DNA of 64,000 nt. Origin: Alistipes sp. CAG:435 (GTDB lineage: Bacteria; Bacteroidota; Bacteroidia; Bacteroidales; UBA932). The DNA is taken from NCBI GenBank assembly GCA_000433355.1, contig FR893173.1, forward strand, positions 75,810-139,809. Direction: 5' to 3'. The position numbers and the translations under genes are program-made. Positions 52,227-60,984 of this stretch are shown here, one piece after another. Every line of letters begins with the position of its first letter. Position 1 is the first letter of the stretch. Under the pieces are notes generated by a model. The model did no database searches. It saw only the letters and a program-made list of their open reading frames with translations, and was not told the DNA's origin.

Positions 52227-54449
52227 TTAAGCCTCCTCTTGTGCCGCAGCCTTGGAGCCATCGTGGTTGTAGAACCTGTGGGCGGCCTCGACCTGACGCA
52301 TCTCGCTGAACGATGAGACACGCTTGAGGTAACCGATCACACGGGTCAGATAGTCCAGATTGTGGCTTCCGCACTTAGGACAGACCTCAAGGGTGTCCTT
52401 GCTGATGTACCCGCAGTCGTTGCAGACGGTGTTGCGGCAGTTGAATGTGAAGTAGTTCGTGCCGTAGTGAGCCGCCGTCTTGAGCAGCTGGCGGTACTGG
52501 TCCTTGGACAGATGCTCGGCCACGTTCATATGCAGGGCCGATCCGCCGTCAAGATGCTTGACATATTCATTGCCGTGCAGCTTGAACTTGTCGATCATCG
52601 ACAGGGAGTCGTCCTCAGGATTGTAGAAGTACGAACTGTACATGTTGTGCTTCGGGGAGACGTAGAAACCGTCCTTCTGGTCCCACTTGTAGTTCTTGCC
52701 GGAAAGATTCTCACCCGGAACAAACTCCGTGTTGAACATCGTGTCGGAGGTCTTGTCCTTCTTGTTGGAGCGGTTGATGGTCTCCAGAATGACGTCCACG
52801 AACTCGTTGTACTCAGGGTTAGGGCTGATGGTAAGTCCCAGGAACTCAGCGGCGTCGGTAAGACCGTTCACACCGATGGTAAGGTACTGCCTTTTCATAT
52901 CGATGAAGCCAGCCTGATAGACATCCAGCATATGCGCGGCGAGGAAGTCCTTGATGATCTCGTTGAAAGCCTTCTGGTACTTGTGAACCCTCTCGGTCTC
53001 CTCAGTCACGGCCTCACGGATATATTCATAAAGCTGGTTCTTGTCGTAGTCGGCCCTGGCAAGCGCCTTGGAGCCGTCGATGACAACGCCTTTCTTCTCA
53101 AGGAAGTAGCGTCTGGTGGCAAGCTGGATGAGCCTGTTCAGGTTGATGGTCATCACAGACTTTGAACCTGTTGACACAGAAGCCGTTCCCATTGAATATT
53201 GATGCGTCGTGTGGTTGTGGGACTCATCGACCTTGTCCAGTTCGGTGATCGAGTTGCGAAGGCGGCAGCAGCTCGCGAGACTGTCCGGACTGTCAGACAG
53301 GTAGCAGAAGAAACTGTGTCCCTTGGACCACATCTCGGCCGTGAAGTCGGCATATTCCTTGTCGATGAAATCGTCCTTGCCGTCGGTCAGCAGCGCCATT
53401 GTCTCGACCGGGAAGGTCAGAATGTAGCGGTTCCTCTCCTCGTTGAACCAGTTCATGAAATGCTTCTGGAGCCATGAAAGGGTCTCCCATTTCGGCTCTG
53501 AGCCGTCAGGGAAACGGAAGTCGCCGAACACGCCGCGGAAGTAGCTCTCGTCGAAGTAGCTGATGTTCCAGAACACCGTCTGATACCCACGGTTGCCGGC
53601 AGGCATATTCATGGAATGTACAACCTGCTGGAAGTAGTTGTCGATGACTTTCACAAGCGTCCTCTTCTTGGCGTTCATCTCCACGACGTCCTCAAGGTGA
53701 TCAAGATAGTCGTCACCGTAGTCCTTGCGGATGAAGTAGTCAAGGTACATCAGGAACTCCGGGGTCGCAACGGCTCCCATGAACTGAGAGGAGATTGAAT
53801 ATACCAGATTGATGAACTCGCCGCAGAATGACTTGAGGTCGGTCGGAGCCACGGACACACCGCCAAGCTTGATGAGGCCGTCCACAAGGAACGGGTACAT
53901 TGTGATGGCGACGCAGTAAGGGTAGCCAGGGGTGCCGCTCTCGTCGTGCTTGTAAAGGACGTGACTCTCAAGATCCTTGATGTACTGGCCCGCGAGCGAG
54001 CGTCCGTACAGGGCCTTGATCTTGTCCTTCATGATGTAGCGGTTCTGCTTGATGTTGTTCTCCTTGTAGAGCTCCTGACCGAGGGTCACGATGTTCTTGC
54101 GGGTGACATTGGCGTTGGCGTCGAACTTGGAGCCGGTGGCGGCGTTGGACGCGGCGATGTAGTCGCGGATGAAGTCGCGCTTCTTGCGCAGATCCAGACC
54201 CGCGTCGAACTTTTCGATGTAGGCCACGGCGACCTTCTTGTTGATGGACATCAGGCTCTCCTCGACCTGACGCCTGATCTCACGGCTGGTGATCTTGTCG
54301 TAAATGTAGAGGTTCTCCGCGATCGAGACCACAACGGCCTCAGGGCATTCCTCACCCGCCGTCTTGTAGGCCTCGCGTATGCCGTTCATCAGTTTGACCT
54401 TGTCGTACTCCTCATAAGAGCCATTGGTCTTGCGTACAGTTACATCCAT
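52227..54449 (-). CDS. nrdD: Anaerobic ribonucleoside-triphosphate reductase
   Basis: Makes deoxyribonucleotides without oxygen. The 740 residues comprise an N-terminal ATP-cone (1-90, VRKTNGSYEEYDKVKLMNGI), the ten-stranded barrel, and a C-terminal zinc site with two CxxC pairs (CNDCGYIS, CPKCGSHN) followed by the glycyl-radical site RVIGYL (Gly706). Length is normal for class III enzymes. nrdG follows in the same direction. A TAACTTTG box lies 95 bases upstream of the start, within a region with an 11-base inverted repeat. Confidence 0.95.
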   Translation of the reverse strand: MDVTVRKTNGSYEEYDKVKLMNGIREAYKTAGEECPEAVVVSIAENLYIYDKITSREIRRQVEESLMSINKKVAVAYIEKFDAGLDLRKKRDFIRDYIAASNAATGSKFDANANVTRKNIVTLGQELYKENNIKQNRYIMKDKIKALYGRSLAGQYIKDLESHVLYKHDESGTPGYPYCVAITMYPFLVDGLIKLGGVSVAPTDLKSFCGEFINLVYSISSQFMGAVATPEFLMYLDYFIRKDYGDDYLDHLEDVVEMNAKKRTLVKVIDNYFQQVVHSMNMPAGNRGYQTVFWNISYFDESYFRGVFGDFRFPDGSEPKWETLSWLQKHFMNWFNEERNRYILTFPVETMALLTDGKDDFIDKEYADFTAEMWSKGHSFFCYLSDSPDSLASCCRLRNSITELDKVDESHNHTTHQYSMGTASVSTGSKSVMTINLNRLIQLATRRYFLEKKGVVIDGSKALARADYDKNQLYEYIREAVTEETERVHKYQKAFNEIIKDFLAAHMLDVYQAGFIDMKRQYLTIGVNGLTDAAEFLGLTISPNPEYNEFVDVILETINRSNKKDKTSDTMFNTEFVPGENLSGKNYKWDQKDGFYVSPKHNMYSSYFYNPEDDSLSMIDKFKLHGNEYVKHLDGGSALHMNVAEHLSKDQYRQLLKTAAHYGTNYFTFNCRNTVCNDCGYISKDTLEVCPKCGSHNLDYLTRVIGYLKRVSSFSEMRQVEAAHRFYNHDGSKAAAQEEA

Positions 54450-54543
54450 ATTCAGTTTATTTTATTTCGATAAGTATTGCCGACTGGTTATCCAGGTTAC
54501 AAAGCCGGCCCGATCCCCGCAATGGGAGTCGAACCGACTTTCA

Positions 54544-54633
54544 CAAAGTTAGCAGATAATTCGGCCTGTCGGTCACATTTATCGCTAAAGTTATCAACAA
54601 TCGCGCAACATAATTGTTAATTTGTTACGCGAT
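54544..54633 (-). promoter_or_regulatory. nrdDG promoter region with inverted repeat
   Basis: The minus-strand TAACTTTG (54551-54544) fits the -7 box. Upstream, ATCGCGCAACA (54600-54610) and TGTTACGCGAT (54623-54633) form an inverted repeat with one mismatch, a candidate operator for an anaerobic or NrdR-like regulator. It does not match a NrdR box that I can recognise. Confidence 0.45.
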
Positions 54634-54639
54634 AATTAA

Positions 54640-55980
54640 TTACAAGAATATGAATTTTAGAATTACTAAAATTGACAAAGCGGCCATGAACCAACCGACC
54701 TTCTTGACCTTTCCGGTGCAAAGGTTAAGGATGACATAGGCGACAAGACCAAGGAGGATACCATTGGAGATTGAATATGTCATCGGCATGAGGATCATGG
54801 TAAGGAAAGCCGGGATGGACTCGGAGAAGTCGTCAAGAGGAATGTCCTTGATCGGGCTGAGCATGAACAGTCCCACGAACACGAGTGCCGGGCAGACAGC
54901 GGAGCCAGGGATGGCGGTGAAGACCGGAGCGAAGAACAGCGCCAGCACGAAGCAGGCGGCGACCGAGAATGCGGTCAGACCCGAACGGCCACCCTGGGCC
55001 ACGCCTGAGGCGCTCTCAACATAGGTGGTCACGGTGCTTGTTCCGAGGCAGGCTCCGGCGACCGTGCCGATGGCGTCGGCCATGAAGGCCTTGTTCATGC
55101 GCAGAGGCCGTCCGTCCTTCTCAACCATGTTGGCCTTCGTCGTCACGCCGACAAGAGTGCCGATCGTGTCGAACATGTCCACGAACAGGAATGTGAACAC
55201 GACGATCAGCATGTCAAGGCTGAAGATCTGGCTTGTGTCGGCGCTGAACTGGCAGAGGATAGGCTTCATGGACGGCGGGGTGTCGACGAATCCATGGAAC
55301 TGCGTGAGTCCCATAGGGATGCCGATGACGGCGGTGGCGATGATTCCGATAAGGAGGGCTCCCGGGACGTTGAAGATGACCAGCGCGCCCGTAATGACAA
55401 GACCGATTACGGAAAGGAGACCGGCGCCGCCGGTGATGTCGCCGAGGTTAACCAGTGTGGCGGGATCATCCACGACGATGCCGCCGCCCTTCAGGCCGAT
55501 GAGCGCGATGAACAGACCGATACCGGCTCCGATCGCCTTTCTCAGCGACAGCGGCAGGGCGTTCACAATCGCCTCGCGGACACTCGTCAAAGTCAGGATT
55601 ATGAATATTATACCTTCAATAAGGACAGCGGTCAGCGCGAACTGCCAGCTATAGCCCATTCCGAGGCAGACCGTGTAGCAGAAGAAGGCGTTCAGTCCCA
55701 TACCAGGGGCAAGGGCGAACGGAAGCTTGGCGTAGAAAGCCATCACGAGGGTCGCGAGGATGGAGGCGACGGCCGTGGTGGTGAAGAGGGCGTTCTTGTC
55801 CATTCCGCAGTCAGCCAGGATTGAAGGGTTGACGGCGAGGATGTAGGACATCGCGAGGAATGTGGTGATACCGGCGACGATCTCGGTGGAGACCTTCATC
55901 GTGGACGGATCGAATCCGAACAGTTTGGTCATCCAGCCTGACTTCTTAGGCTCGGCGGCCTGTGTCTTTGTTTCTGCCAT
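54640..55980 (-). CDS. NCS2-family nucleobase permease (AzgA-like)
   Basis: The 446-residue membrane protein has about 13-14 helices and the AzgA/GhxP branch features: MSYILAVNPSILADCGMD near the first helix pair, LPFALAPGMGLNAFFCYTVC in helix 3, GAGIGLFIALIGLKGGG, and FVDMFDTIGTLVGV (NCS2 signature with the charged residues of the substrate site). Members carry adenine, guanine or hypoxanthine with protons. It lies 29 bases after a Tsx-like channel gene, and a phosphoribosyltransferase is divergent from them, so a purine salvage set is likely. Confidence 0.9.
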   Translation of the reverse strand: MAETKTQAAEPKKSGWMTKLFGFDPSTMKVSTEIVAGITTFLAMSYILAVNPSILADCGMDKNALFTTTAVASILATLVMAFYAKLPFALAPGMGLNAFFCYTVCLGMGYSWQFALTAVLIEGIIFIILTLTSVREAIVNALPLSLRKAIGAGIGLFIALIGLKGGGIVVDDPATLVNLGDITGGAGLLSVIGLVITGALVIFNVPGALLIGIIATAVIGIPMGLTQFHGFVDTPPSMKPILCQFSADTSQIFSLDMLIVVFTFLFVDMFDTIGTLVGVTTKANMVEKDGRPLRMNKAFMADAIGTVAGACLGTSTVTTYVESASGVAQGGRSGLTAFSVAACFVLALFFAPVFTAIPGSAVCPALVFVGLFMLSPIKDIPLDDFSESIPAFLTMILMPMTYSISNGILLGLVAYVILNLCTGKVKKVGWFMAALSILVILKFIFL

Positions 55981-56009
55981 TGTCTTGGATTGTTAAGTGT
56001 CGTTGAATA

Positions 56010-56810
56010 TTAGAATACCCACTTGGTACCAAGGCAAGGACGCACGAAGAAGCCCTTTCCGGTTCCGAAATTGTAAGAGAGTTCGATCTCAGTACCGATA
56101 TTGAGGTTGTCAACTCCGAAATGCTGGCCGATGTTGTACCAGAGCTGTGGCTCTGAAAGGAACACGAAGTGAGCGTCCTCCGCCTTTGTCCAGTCACGGT
56201 ATCCGGCCTTCTTGTCATTTACGTAAGGGCAGACGGTGTGGTCCTCCCACCAGAAATCAGCGAATCCGGAGAAGCGGAGGCCCTTCACGCCGAACAGATC
56301 CTGCATTCCCCAGACAGCGGTGAACTGGAGCGGAACCTCGCTCTTGAATTTGCTGCCGTCAGCGTGCTTCGCGCCGTTATAGTTGATGGTCTTGTAAAGG
56401 GCCTTGAGATTCAATGTGTTCTTGAAATCCTTGCTGTGAAGGAACCAGTCAACACCGAAAAGGAAGGCGTTGTTGATGGTGTAGCCGTTGTACGCGCCGC
56501 CGTTGTACTCGACGTGGAAGCTGAAAGGAGCAAGTTTTGTGTTCTGCCAGAAGTTGAGGCAACGCGCGATCTCGAAGTAGGTCCCGCTTGGAGCGTAAAC
56601 CTTGTCATTCTCGTTCTTCGAGTTGTAGTCATAATCCACGAAGAAGAAGGTGTTACCCCATTTGTCCCCGTAGAAACCTTCGAGGGTGGTGGTCACGTGA
56701 CCGCGATCCTTACCGAAATCGTAGAAAGTCTGAAGGTTCGTCTGAGCCTTTGCTCCTAGAGTAAAGGCAAGCGCTGCGACTGTGGCGGCGATGATTGATT
56801 TGTTTGACAT
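56010..56810 (-). CDS. DUF5020/Tsx-like outer membrane channel
   Basis: The 266-residue protein has a signal peptide (residues 1-22, ending LGAKAQ) and beta strands with alternating aromatic residues. YDFGKDRGHVTTTLEGFYGD at the start and the ending FVRPCLGTKWVF (terminal Phe) agree with a twelve-stranded barrel of the DUF5020 family, related to Tsx nucleoside channels. The purine permease follows in the same operon. The likely function is diffusion of nucleosides or bases across the outer membrane. Confidence 0.78.
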   Translation of the reverse strand: MSNKSIIAATVAALAFTLGAKAQTNLQTFYDFGKDRGHVTTTLEGFYGDKWGNTFFFVDYDYNSKNENDKVYAPSGTYFEIARCLNFWQNTKLAPFSFHVEYNGGAYNGYTINNAFLFGVDWFLHSKDFKNTLNLKALYKTINYNGAKHADGSKFKSEVPLQFTAVWGMQDLFGVKGLRFSGFADFWWEDHTVCPYVNDKKAGYRDWTKAEDAHFVFLSEPQLWYNIGQHFGVDNLNIGTEIELSYNFGTGKGFFVRPCLGTKWVF

Positions 56811-56885
56811 AAATATTAAGGAATTTGACTTGTTCCTTTTTGAATATTAAAGAACAAAATTAATACAAATGTCATAGAAAGTCCA

Positions 56886-56893
56886 TACCTTTG
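56886..56893 (+). promoter_or_regulatory. -7 box for the phosphoribosyltransferase gene
   Basis: TACCTTTG fits TAnnTTTG 31 bases before the ATG. No good -33 element was found. Confidence 0.6.
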
Positions 56894-56924
56894 CCCTACA
56901 ATATTCACAAAGTTATCAACAGCC

Positions 56925-57491
56925 ATGTTTGAAGAGACACTGAAATTCTATCAAAACTTCCCTAAGGAAGGAATCAATTTCGTTGACATAATGCCGTTTA
57001 TGCAGGACAAGGAGGTCTTCACCAAGCTGATCGGCGAGATCGGCAGGCACGTGACCGCACCGACCGTTGCAGCCCCCGAGGCCCGCGCGTTCCTGTTCTG
57101 CGCGCCGCTCCTCACCTCGGACAGCGGAGTGACCAATGTCGTGCCGTTCCGCAAGAAGGGCAAGCTGCCTCACTCCGGCGACGACCTGCAAAGCATCGAG
57201 ATTATGAAGGAATATGGCCCCGACAATCTCTACTTCCGCAAATCCGACATCGCGGCCGGCAAGGCTGAGGATGGAATATTCAAGATCGCCATCATCGATG
57301 ACGTTCTGGCCACCGGCGGCACCGCGGAGGGCATCGCCAAGGCTCTTGACGCCCTGAAGATCACCGTCGATGGCAAGGAATATGGTGTCAAGGTCACCGA
57401 GTTCATATTCCTCGCAGAACTGGACGGGCTCTACGGCCGCAACCGGCTTGAGAAGATCGCTCCGGTCTATTCAATCGCACATATTAAATAA
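56925..57491 (+). CDS. apt: Adenine phosphoribosyltransferase-like enzyme
   Basis: The 188-residue protein joins a purine base and PRPP. The N-terminus FYQNFPKEGINFVDIMPFMQ fits the APT opening (PxxGxxFxDI), VVPFRKKGKLP is the flexible-loop lead, and IIDDVLATGGTAEGIAKALD is the PRPP-binding loop. Insertions near 90 and 150 make it slightly longer than E. coli Apt (183). It is divergent from the Tsx-like/NCS2 pair, consistent with uptake followed by conversion to AMP. A xanthine or hypoxanthine preference cannot be ruled out. Confidence 0.8.
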   Translation: MFEETLKFYQNFPKEGINFVDIMPFMQDKEVFTKLIGEIGRHVTAPTVAAPEARAFLFCAPLLTSDSGVTNVVPFRKKGKLPHSGDDLQSIEIMKEYGPDNLYFRKSDIAAGKAEDGIFKIAIIDDVLATGGTAEGIAKALDALKITVDGKEYGVKVTEFIFLAELDGLYGRNRLEKIAPVYSIAHIK

Positions 57492-57510
57492 AACAATATT
57501 CGTTTGGACG

Positions 57511-57593
57511 CCGCGATGCGGCAGTCACACGAGGCACCTGCGCTTCGCGCCCTGTCCGGGTAAATGGTGCCACGAATGACTGCCGCATCGCGG
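57511..57593. repeat. Large stem-loop with 17 bp perfect arms after apt
   Basis: CCGCGATGCGGCAGTCA (57511-57527) and TGACTGCCGCATCGCGG (57577-57593) pair exactly, with an inner GGCACC/GGTGCC stem. It may end apt transcription; it also borders the decayed gene that follows. Confidence 0.75.
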
Positions 57594-57643
57594 TTATTGA
57601 CGGGTTGTACCGATGATGTCCTCGCCAACGGTGGTATTTTTTC

Positions 57644-58200
57644 AAAAACGTAACCTTGACTACAATCATCGCCGGTTCACTCTTAGCCGCAATGTCGTGC
57701 GCCAACCAAAGCGACAAGAATCTCTATTCACGAATCCCGCGCGTAAAAACGGACAAACCGGTCACTGGGCCGACCAGACTCAACCTTGAAGAAATCCGTC
57801 TGGATTTCCCTGACTCAACGCTCAGTTAAGGACGTTCCTACTCCGGAATCACGCCATCCGGAAATATTTATTATTTCGACAGTTACACCTGTGACATGTA
57901 CGAATTCGGAACCGACGGGACGTTTGTCGGCAAGAGCATTGGTTACGGCAGGGGACCTCAAGAATCTCTTGTCAAGCACTGCGACTGTTTCGCGATGTCA
58001 GACGAGGGGGAGATAGCGCTCTTTGGGAGCAGCCTTGATTTTGAATATTTTTCCAAGGACCGCAAGGTGGCGAACCGTTTCTGGATCCACAAGGATGGCA
58101 GACTGACCGCCGACACGGAGGTTCCCAAAGGCCTCATAGTGACCGGCTATTCCGCCCCGTATTACTATTCCCAAGTCTTCGACGCCAACGGACACTTTTA
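57644..58200 (+). pseudogene. Decayed beta-propeller-like lipoprotein gene
   Basis: The frame encodes a lipoprotein signal-like TTIIAGSLLAAMSCANQSDK, then RLNLEEIRLDFPDSTLS, an in-frame TAA (57827-57829), then continues in the same frame with GITPSGNIYYFDSYTCDMYE and GYGRGPQESLVKHCDCFAMS to TAG at 58200. The G-x-GPQE and YYFDSYT patterns recall 6-bladed beta-propeller lipoproteins of Bacteroides (BF3164-like), normally about 350-400 residues. No start codon is in frame upstream, a stop interrupts the gene, and most C-terminal blades are missing where the opposite TonB receptor gene begins. It is a remnant. Family assignment is tentative. Confidence 0.6.
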
Positions 58201-60513
58201 GAAGCTCAGTCCGGCGCCGAAGACCAGTGAACGCGGGAGGGACGGGCCGTAGATGTAGCCAGAGTCCCTGTTCTCCCCCTTGTCGAAGTCCTTCTGGTAA
58301 GCATTGAGAATGTTCTTGATTCCGGCGTGCAACTTTAGACGACAGATGTCCAGGACGCTGAACCCGTAGCTGATCTTGCAGCCCATGTCCCAGAACGAAG
58401 GAGTGCGGACGGCGACATCCACTTTGGTGCCGCTACCGGCCATGTGCTGAGTAAGCATCGATCCGGTATATGTGCCGGAAAGGTCTATGTCAAAGTTCCT
58501 TAACGGACTGTAGGAAGCCACCATGTAGCCATAGCAATCCGGCGAGCGGAATAATTCCCGCGTCGAGGCGACATCGGGATCGTCGCTCCATTTCTGCGCG
58601 ATGTCATAACGGCTTCTCTGCAAAGTGACACCTGCCTGGAGACTGAGTTCATCAGCGACAGCAAGTCTTCCCTCCAGAGTGCATCCGTAAACCTTAGCGC
58701 CCGAGCCGTTGTATCTTTCCATTATATTGCTCTTTCCCCCATCTGCCTTTTCTCCGGTCTCCCTCAGCGCATAAGTATCTTTCAACACTGTAAGGAATCC
58801 TTCCGCCATCAGGTTCAAAGAGACGGTACCGAAGGTGTGATACCAGTCGGCGGAAGTGCTGAACGAATGGGAACGCTCTTCCTTCAGGTTATCCGCGAGC
58901 CTGATGCGTATCCGTTTACCGCCTGCGACGGAGATGTGCAGATCCTCGTCAAAAGCCTGTGGAGCGCGGAATCCTCCCGCATAGATGGCGCGGAAGCTCA
59001 GATCACGGAAAGGACTGTAACGGATATTCACCCTCGGAGAGAGCACTGGCCGTGAAATAAGGCTGTGCTTGTCCATGCGAACCCCGGCGAGGAGGCTCCA
59101 GCGGGCGTTCTTCCACTCATTCTGGAGATAGGAGCCGAAAATGCGTACCTTCTGAGAGGTTTTGTAGTCATAGCCAAAGGAGACATCGTTCAGGTCGTCA
59201 TAGTTATATTCCAGACCGGCGGTCAACTGCGCCGGCATGAACAGCAGACAGTCAAACTTGTAGGAATATTGACCGCCGAAGACCGCGGTGAGGTCGGTGG
59301 TCTTTCCGTACGCATTCGGATCCTTCCCTGTTCCGTAATAACTGCTCCTTCTGATGTGCTGGGCGGAAGCATACGCGTTCCAAATTTGCCGGCCATCCTG
59401 ACTTTGCCCGTCATAGCTCAAAGATCCGCTGTTGTTCGTGTGTTCCGTCTGCTCCGCGATAAGCGCTTCATGAGCCGGAAGATCCAGACGATCTCCCCCT
59501 CGCCGGAACTCCTTGGTTCCATGATACTCCAGCCTGATTTTGGAGAAAGTATTCACGCGGAGGTGTCCTCTTGTACCTACTGTGATGGAATTGATCATAG
59601 GAATGTCCGTGAACCCGTCACCGTCCGCGTCATAGCCATCCCTCAAACGTTTCTGCCCGAACACGAACAGGCCCCCTCTTCCGTCATCCGTCACCATTGA
59701 TGCGTTCAGGCTGGTGTTGTTGTCCAAGGCACCGCTTACCCCGATGGAGGTGAGGTCATGGCTGATTCCGGCGCTTGAACTCATCGCTTCCTTTGTGATT
59801 ATGTTGATGGTGCCTCCGATCGCGGATGCTCCGAACAACGCGGAGCCACCCCCGCGCACCACTTCCACGCGGTCAATCATCGAGGATGGGATCTGCTCCA
59901 GACCATACACGCCCGCAAGCGCCGAGAACACTGGTCTGGAATCGATGAGGACTTGTGAATAGTGGCCGTCCAGGCCATTGATTCTGGCCTGCGTGAATCC
60001 GCAGTTCTGACAGTCGTTTTCCACCCTGACACCCGGCTGGAAAGTCAGTCCTTCCGCCAGGGTCGGAGACGAGGTGGTGGCGAAAATCCTGCTGTCTATG
60101 ACATTGACAAGCGCTGGAGCCTCTTTTCTGGAGGAATGATTCCTGGTGGCGCTGACCACCACCCCGTCAAGAGACAGATTCTCCCGCTCAAGGCTGAAAT
60201 TGGCCTCGTACGACTGACCGGCCTTGAACTCAAGAGTGACAGAAGCGTCTTTATAGCCAATTGAAGTCGCGATGATCTCATGCTTGCCCAAAGGAAGGTT
60301 CCTGATTGAATAATGTCCGGAAGATGATGTCTGGATGCCTATCTGGGTGCCGCCTATCATCACGGTAACGTAAGGAAGATGCTCTCCGGTCTTCGCGTCG
60401 ATGACGTGACCGGAAACGCTCGCGTCTGTTTTTCTGCTCTGTGCATAAGTATGTCCACTCATGGACACCATGAGTGTAGCCACAACAGTGGCGAAAATAT
60501 GTGTTGTTTTCAT
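58198..60513 (-). CDS. TonB-dependent outer membrane receptor
   Basis: The 771-residue protein has a signal peptide (ending HTYAQS), a carboxypeptidase-like regulatory domain (about residues 30-110, VSGHVIDAKTGEHLPYVTVM), a plug (120-235, LIDSRPVFSALAGVYGLEQI and VEVVRGGGSALFGASAIGGT), and a 22-strand barrel ending in Phe (LVFGAGLSF). It is of the siderophore/cobalamin/metal type, not SusC. A small His-rich membrane protein gene lies 92 bases upstream on the same strand, which points to a metal ligand. No Fur or riboswitch sequence was recognised. Confidence 0.9.
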   Translation of the reverse strand: MKTTHIFATVVATLMVSMSGHTYAQSRKTDASVSGHVIDAKTGEHLPYVTVMIGGTQIGIQTSSSGHYSIRNLPLGKHEIIATSIGYKDASVTLEFKAGQSYEANFSLERENLSLDGVVVSATRNHSSRKEAPALVNVIDSRIFATTSSPTLAEGLTFQPGVRVENDCQNCGFTQARINGLDGHYSQVLIDSRPVFSALAGVYGLEQIPSSMIDRVEVVRGGGSALFGASAIGGTINIITKEAMSSSAGISHDLTSIGVSGALDNNTSLNASMVTDDGRGGLFVFGQKRLRDGYDADGDGFTDIPMINSITVGTRGHLRVNTFSKIRLEYHGTKEFRRGGDRLDLPAHEALIAEQTEHTNNSGSLSYDGQSQDGRQIWNAYASAQHIRRSSYYGTGKDPNAYGKTTDLTAVFGGQYSYKFDCLLFMPAQLTAGLEYNYDDLNDVSFGYDYKTSQKVRIFGSYLQNEWKNARWSLLAGVRMDKHSLISRPVLSPRVNIRYSPFRDLSFRAIYAGGFRAPQAFDEDLHISVAGGKRIRIRLADNLKEERSHSFSTSADWYHTFGTVSLNLMAEGFLTVLKDTYALRETGEKADGGKSNIMERYNGSGAKVYGCTLEGRLAVADELSLQAGVTLQRSRYDIAQKWSDDPDVASTRELFRSPDCYGYMVASYSPLRNFDIDLSGTYTGSMLTQHMAGSGTKVDVAVRTPSFWDMGCKISYGFSVLDICRLKLHAGIKNILNAYQKDFDKGENRDSGYIYGPSLPRSLVFGAGLSF

Positions 60514-60520
60514 GAATATT

Positions 60521-60617
60521 CTATCGTTATATCAAATTCGGGAATAGGCACGACCCGGCAGCGGGCCATGCGGACTACGGCTCTACTTTTCAAGTAGACA
60601 TGTGATTATAACGATAG
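60521..60617. promoter_or_regulatory. Inverted repeat bracketing the TonB receptor leader
   Basis: CTATCGTTAT (60521-60530) and ATAACGATAG (60608-60617) are exact reverse complements 77 bases apart. The right arm covers the stop codon of the His-rich gene, the left arm lies eight bases from the receptor start. The leader between them contains TCTACTTGAAAAGTAGA, a small hairpin. A folded leader RNA is possible. Confidence 0.45.
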
Positions 60618-60941
60618 CGGAGGAGCCCTGAGTCCAAGAACGTGATGGAATACTGTCTGGGCTACTTCCGGCAAGACCCCTGACGGATGATACGGAACAA
60701 CCGGGCTGTCTGACACCGTGACACTGATCCGCTCGCTCGCCTCGAATATATTGCTTGAGATGAGTTGAAGGAGCTGCAACTCCGTGTCGCTGTGACTATG
60801 CGCCTTCCCGCTCCACGGATGAGAATGCACAATCTTTCCCTCCGGACCCTCATGGACGTGGGTGAAGAGGTTGGTTGATGCAAAGAAGAACGCGAACAAC
60901 ACCAGCGCCAATGCGCTCAAGTATTCCAGATGTTTTCTCAA
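60606..60941 (-). CDS. Small His-rich membrane protein upstream of a TonB receptor
   Basis: The 111-residue protein starts best at TTG 60941 (RKHLEYLSALALVLFAFFF), because no ATG is in frame after the guaA stop. One membrane helix covers about residues 8-26. It is followed by a His-rich segment THVHEGPEGKIVHSHPWSGK and AHSHSDTELQLLQLIS, then a Pro-containing tail. Such small His-rich proteins often sit before TonB receptors in Bacteroidetes; metal binding is suggested by seven His in about 30 residues. No characterised homologue is known to me. Confidence 0.6.
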   Translation of the reverse strand: MRKHLEYLSALALVLFAFFFASTNLFTHVHEGPEGKIVHSHPWSGKAHSHSDTELQLLQLISSNIFEASERISVTVSDSPVVPYHPSGVLPEVAQTVFHHVLGLRAPPLSL

Positions 60942-60984
60942 AGCGATGGCAAAGACAGCACATTCCGTGCCTGAAATTAAAGCA

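Noticed and set aside
52222..52374. 51-residue N-terminal extension of nrdG
   Set aside because: It overlaps nrdD in another frame and has no likeness to NrdG.
54510..54550. Minus-strand GTCGGTTCGACTCCC resembling the T-arm of a tRNA or tmRNA 3' end
   Set aside because: The would-be T-stem does not pair (GTCGG against CCCAT) and no acceptor, D-arm or anticodon arm could be built.
60514..60605. Cobalamin riboswitch upstream of the TonB receptor
   Set aside because: The leader is about 90 bases and shows no B12-box or other recognised riboswitch core.
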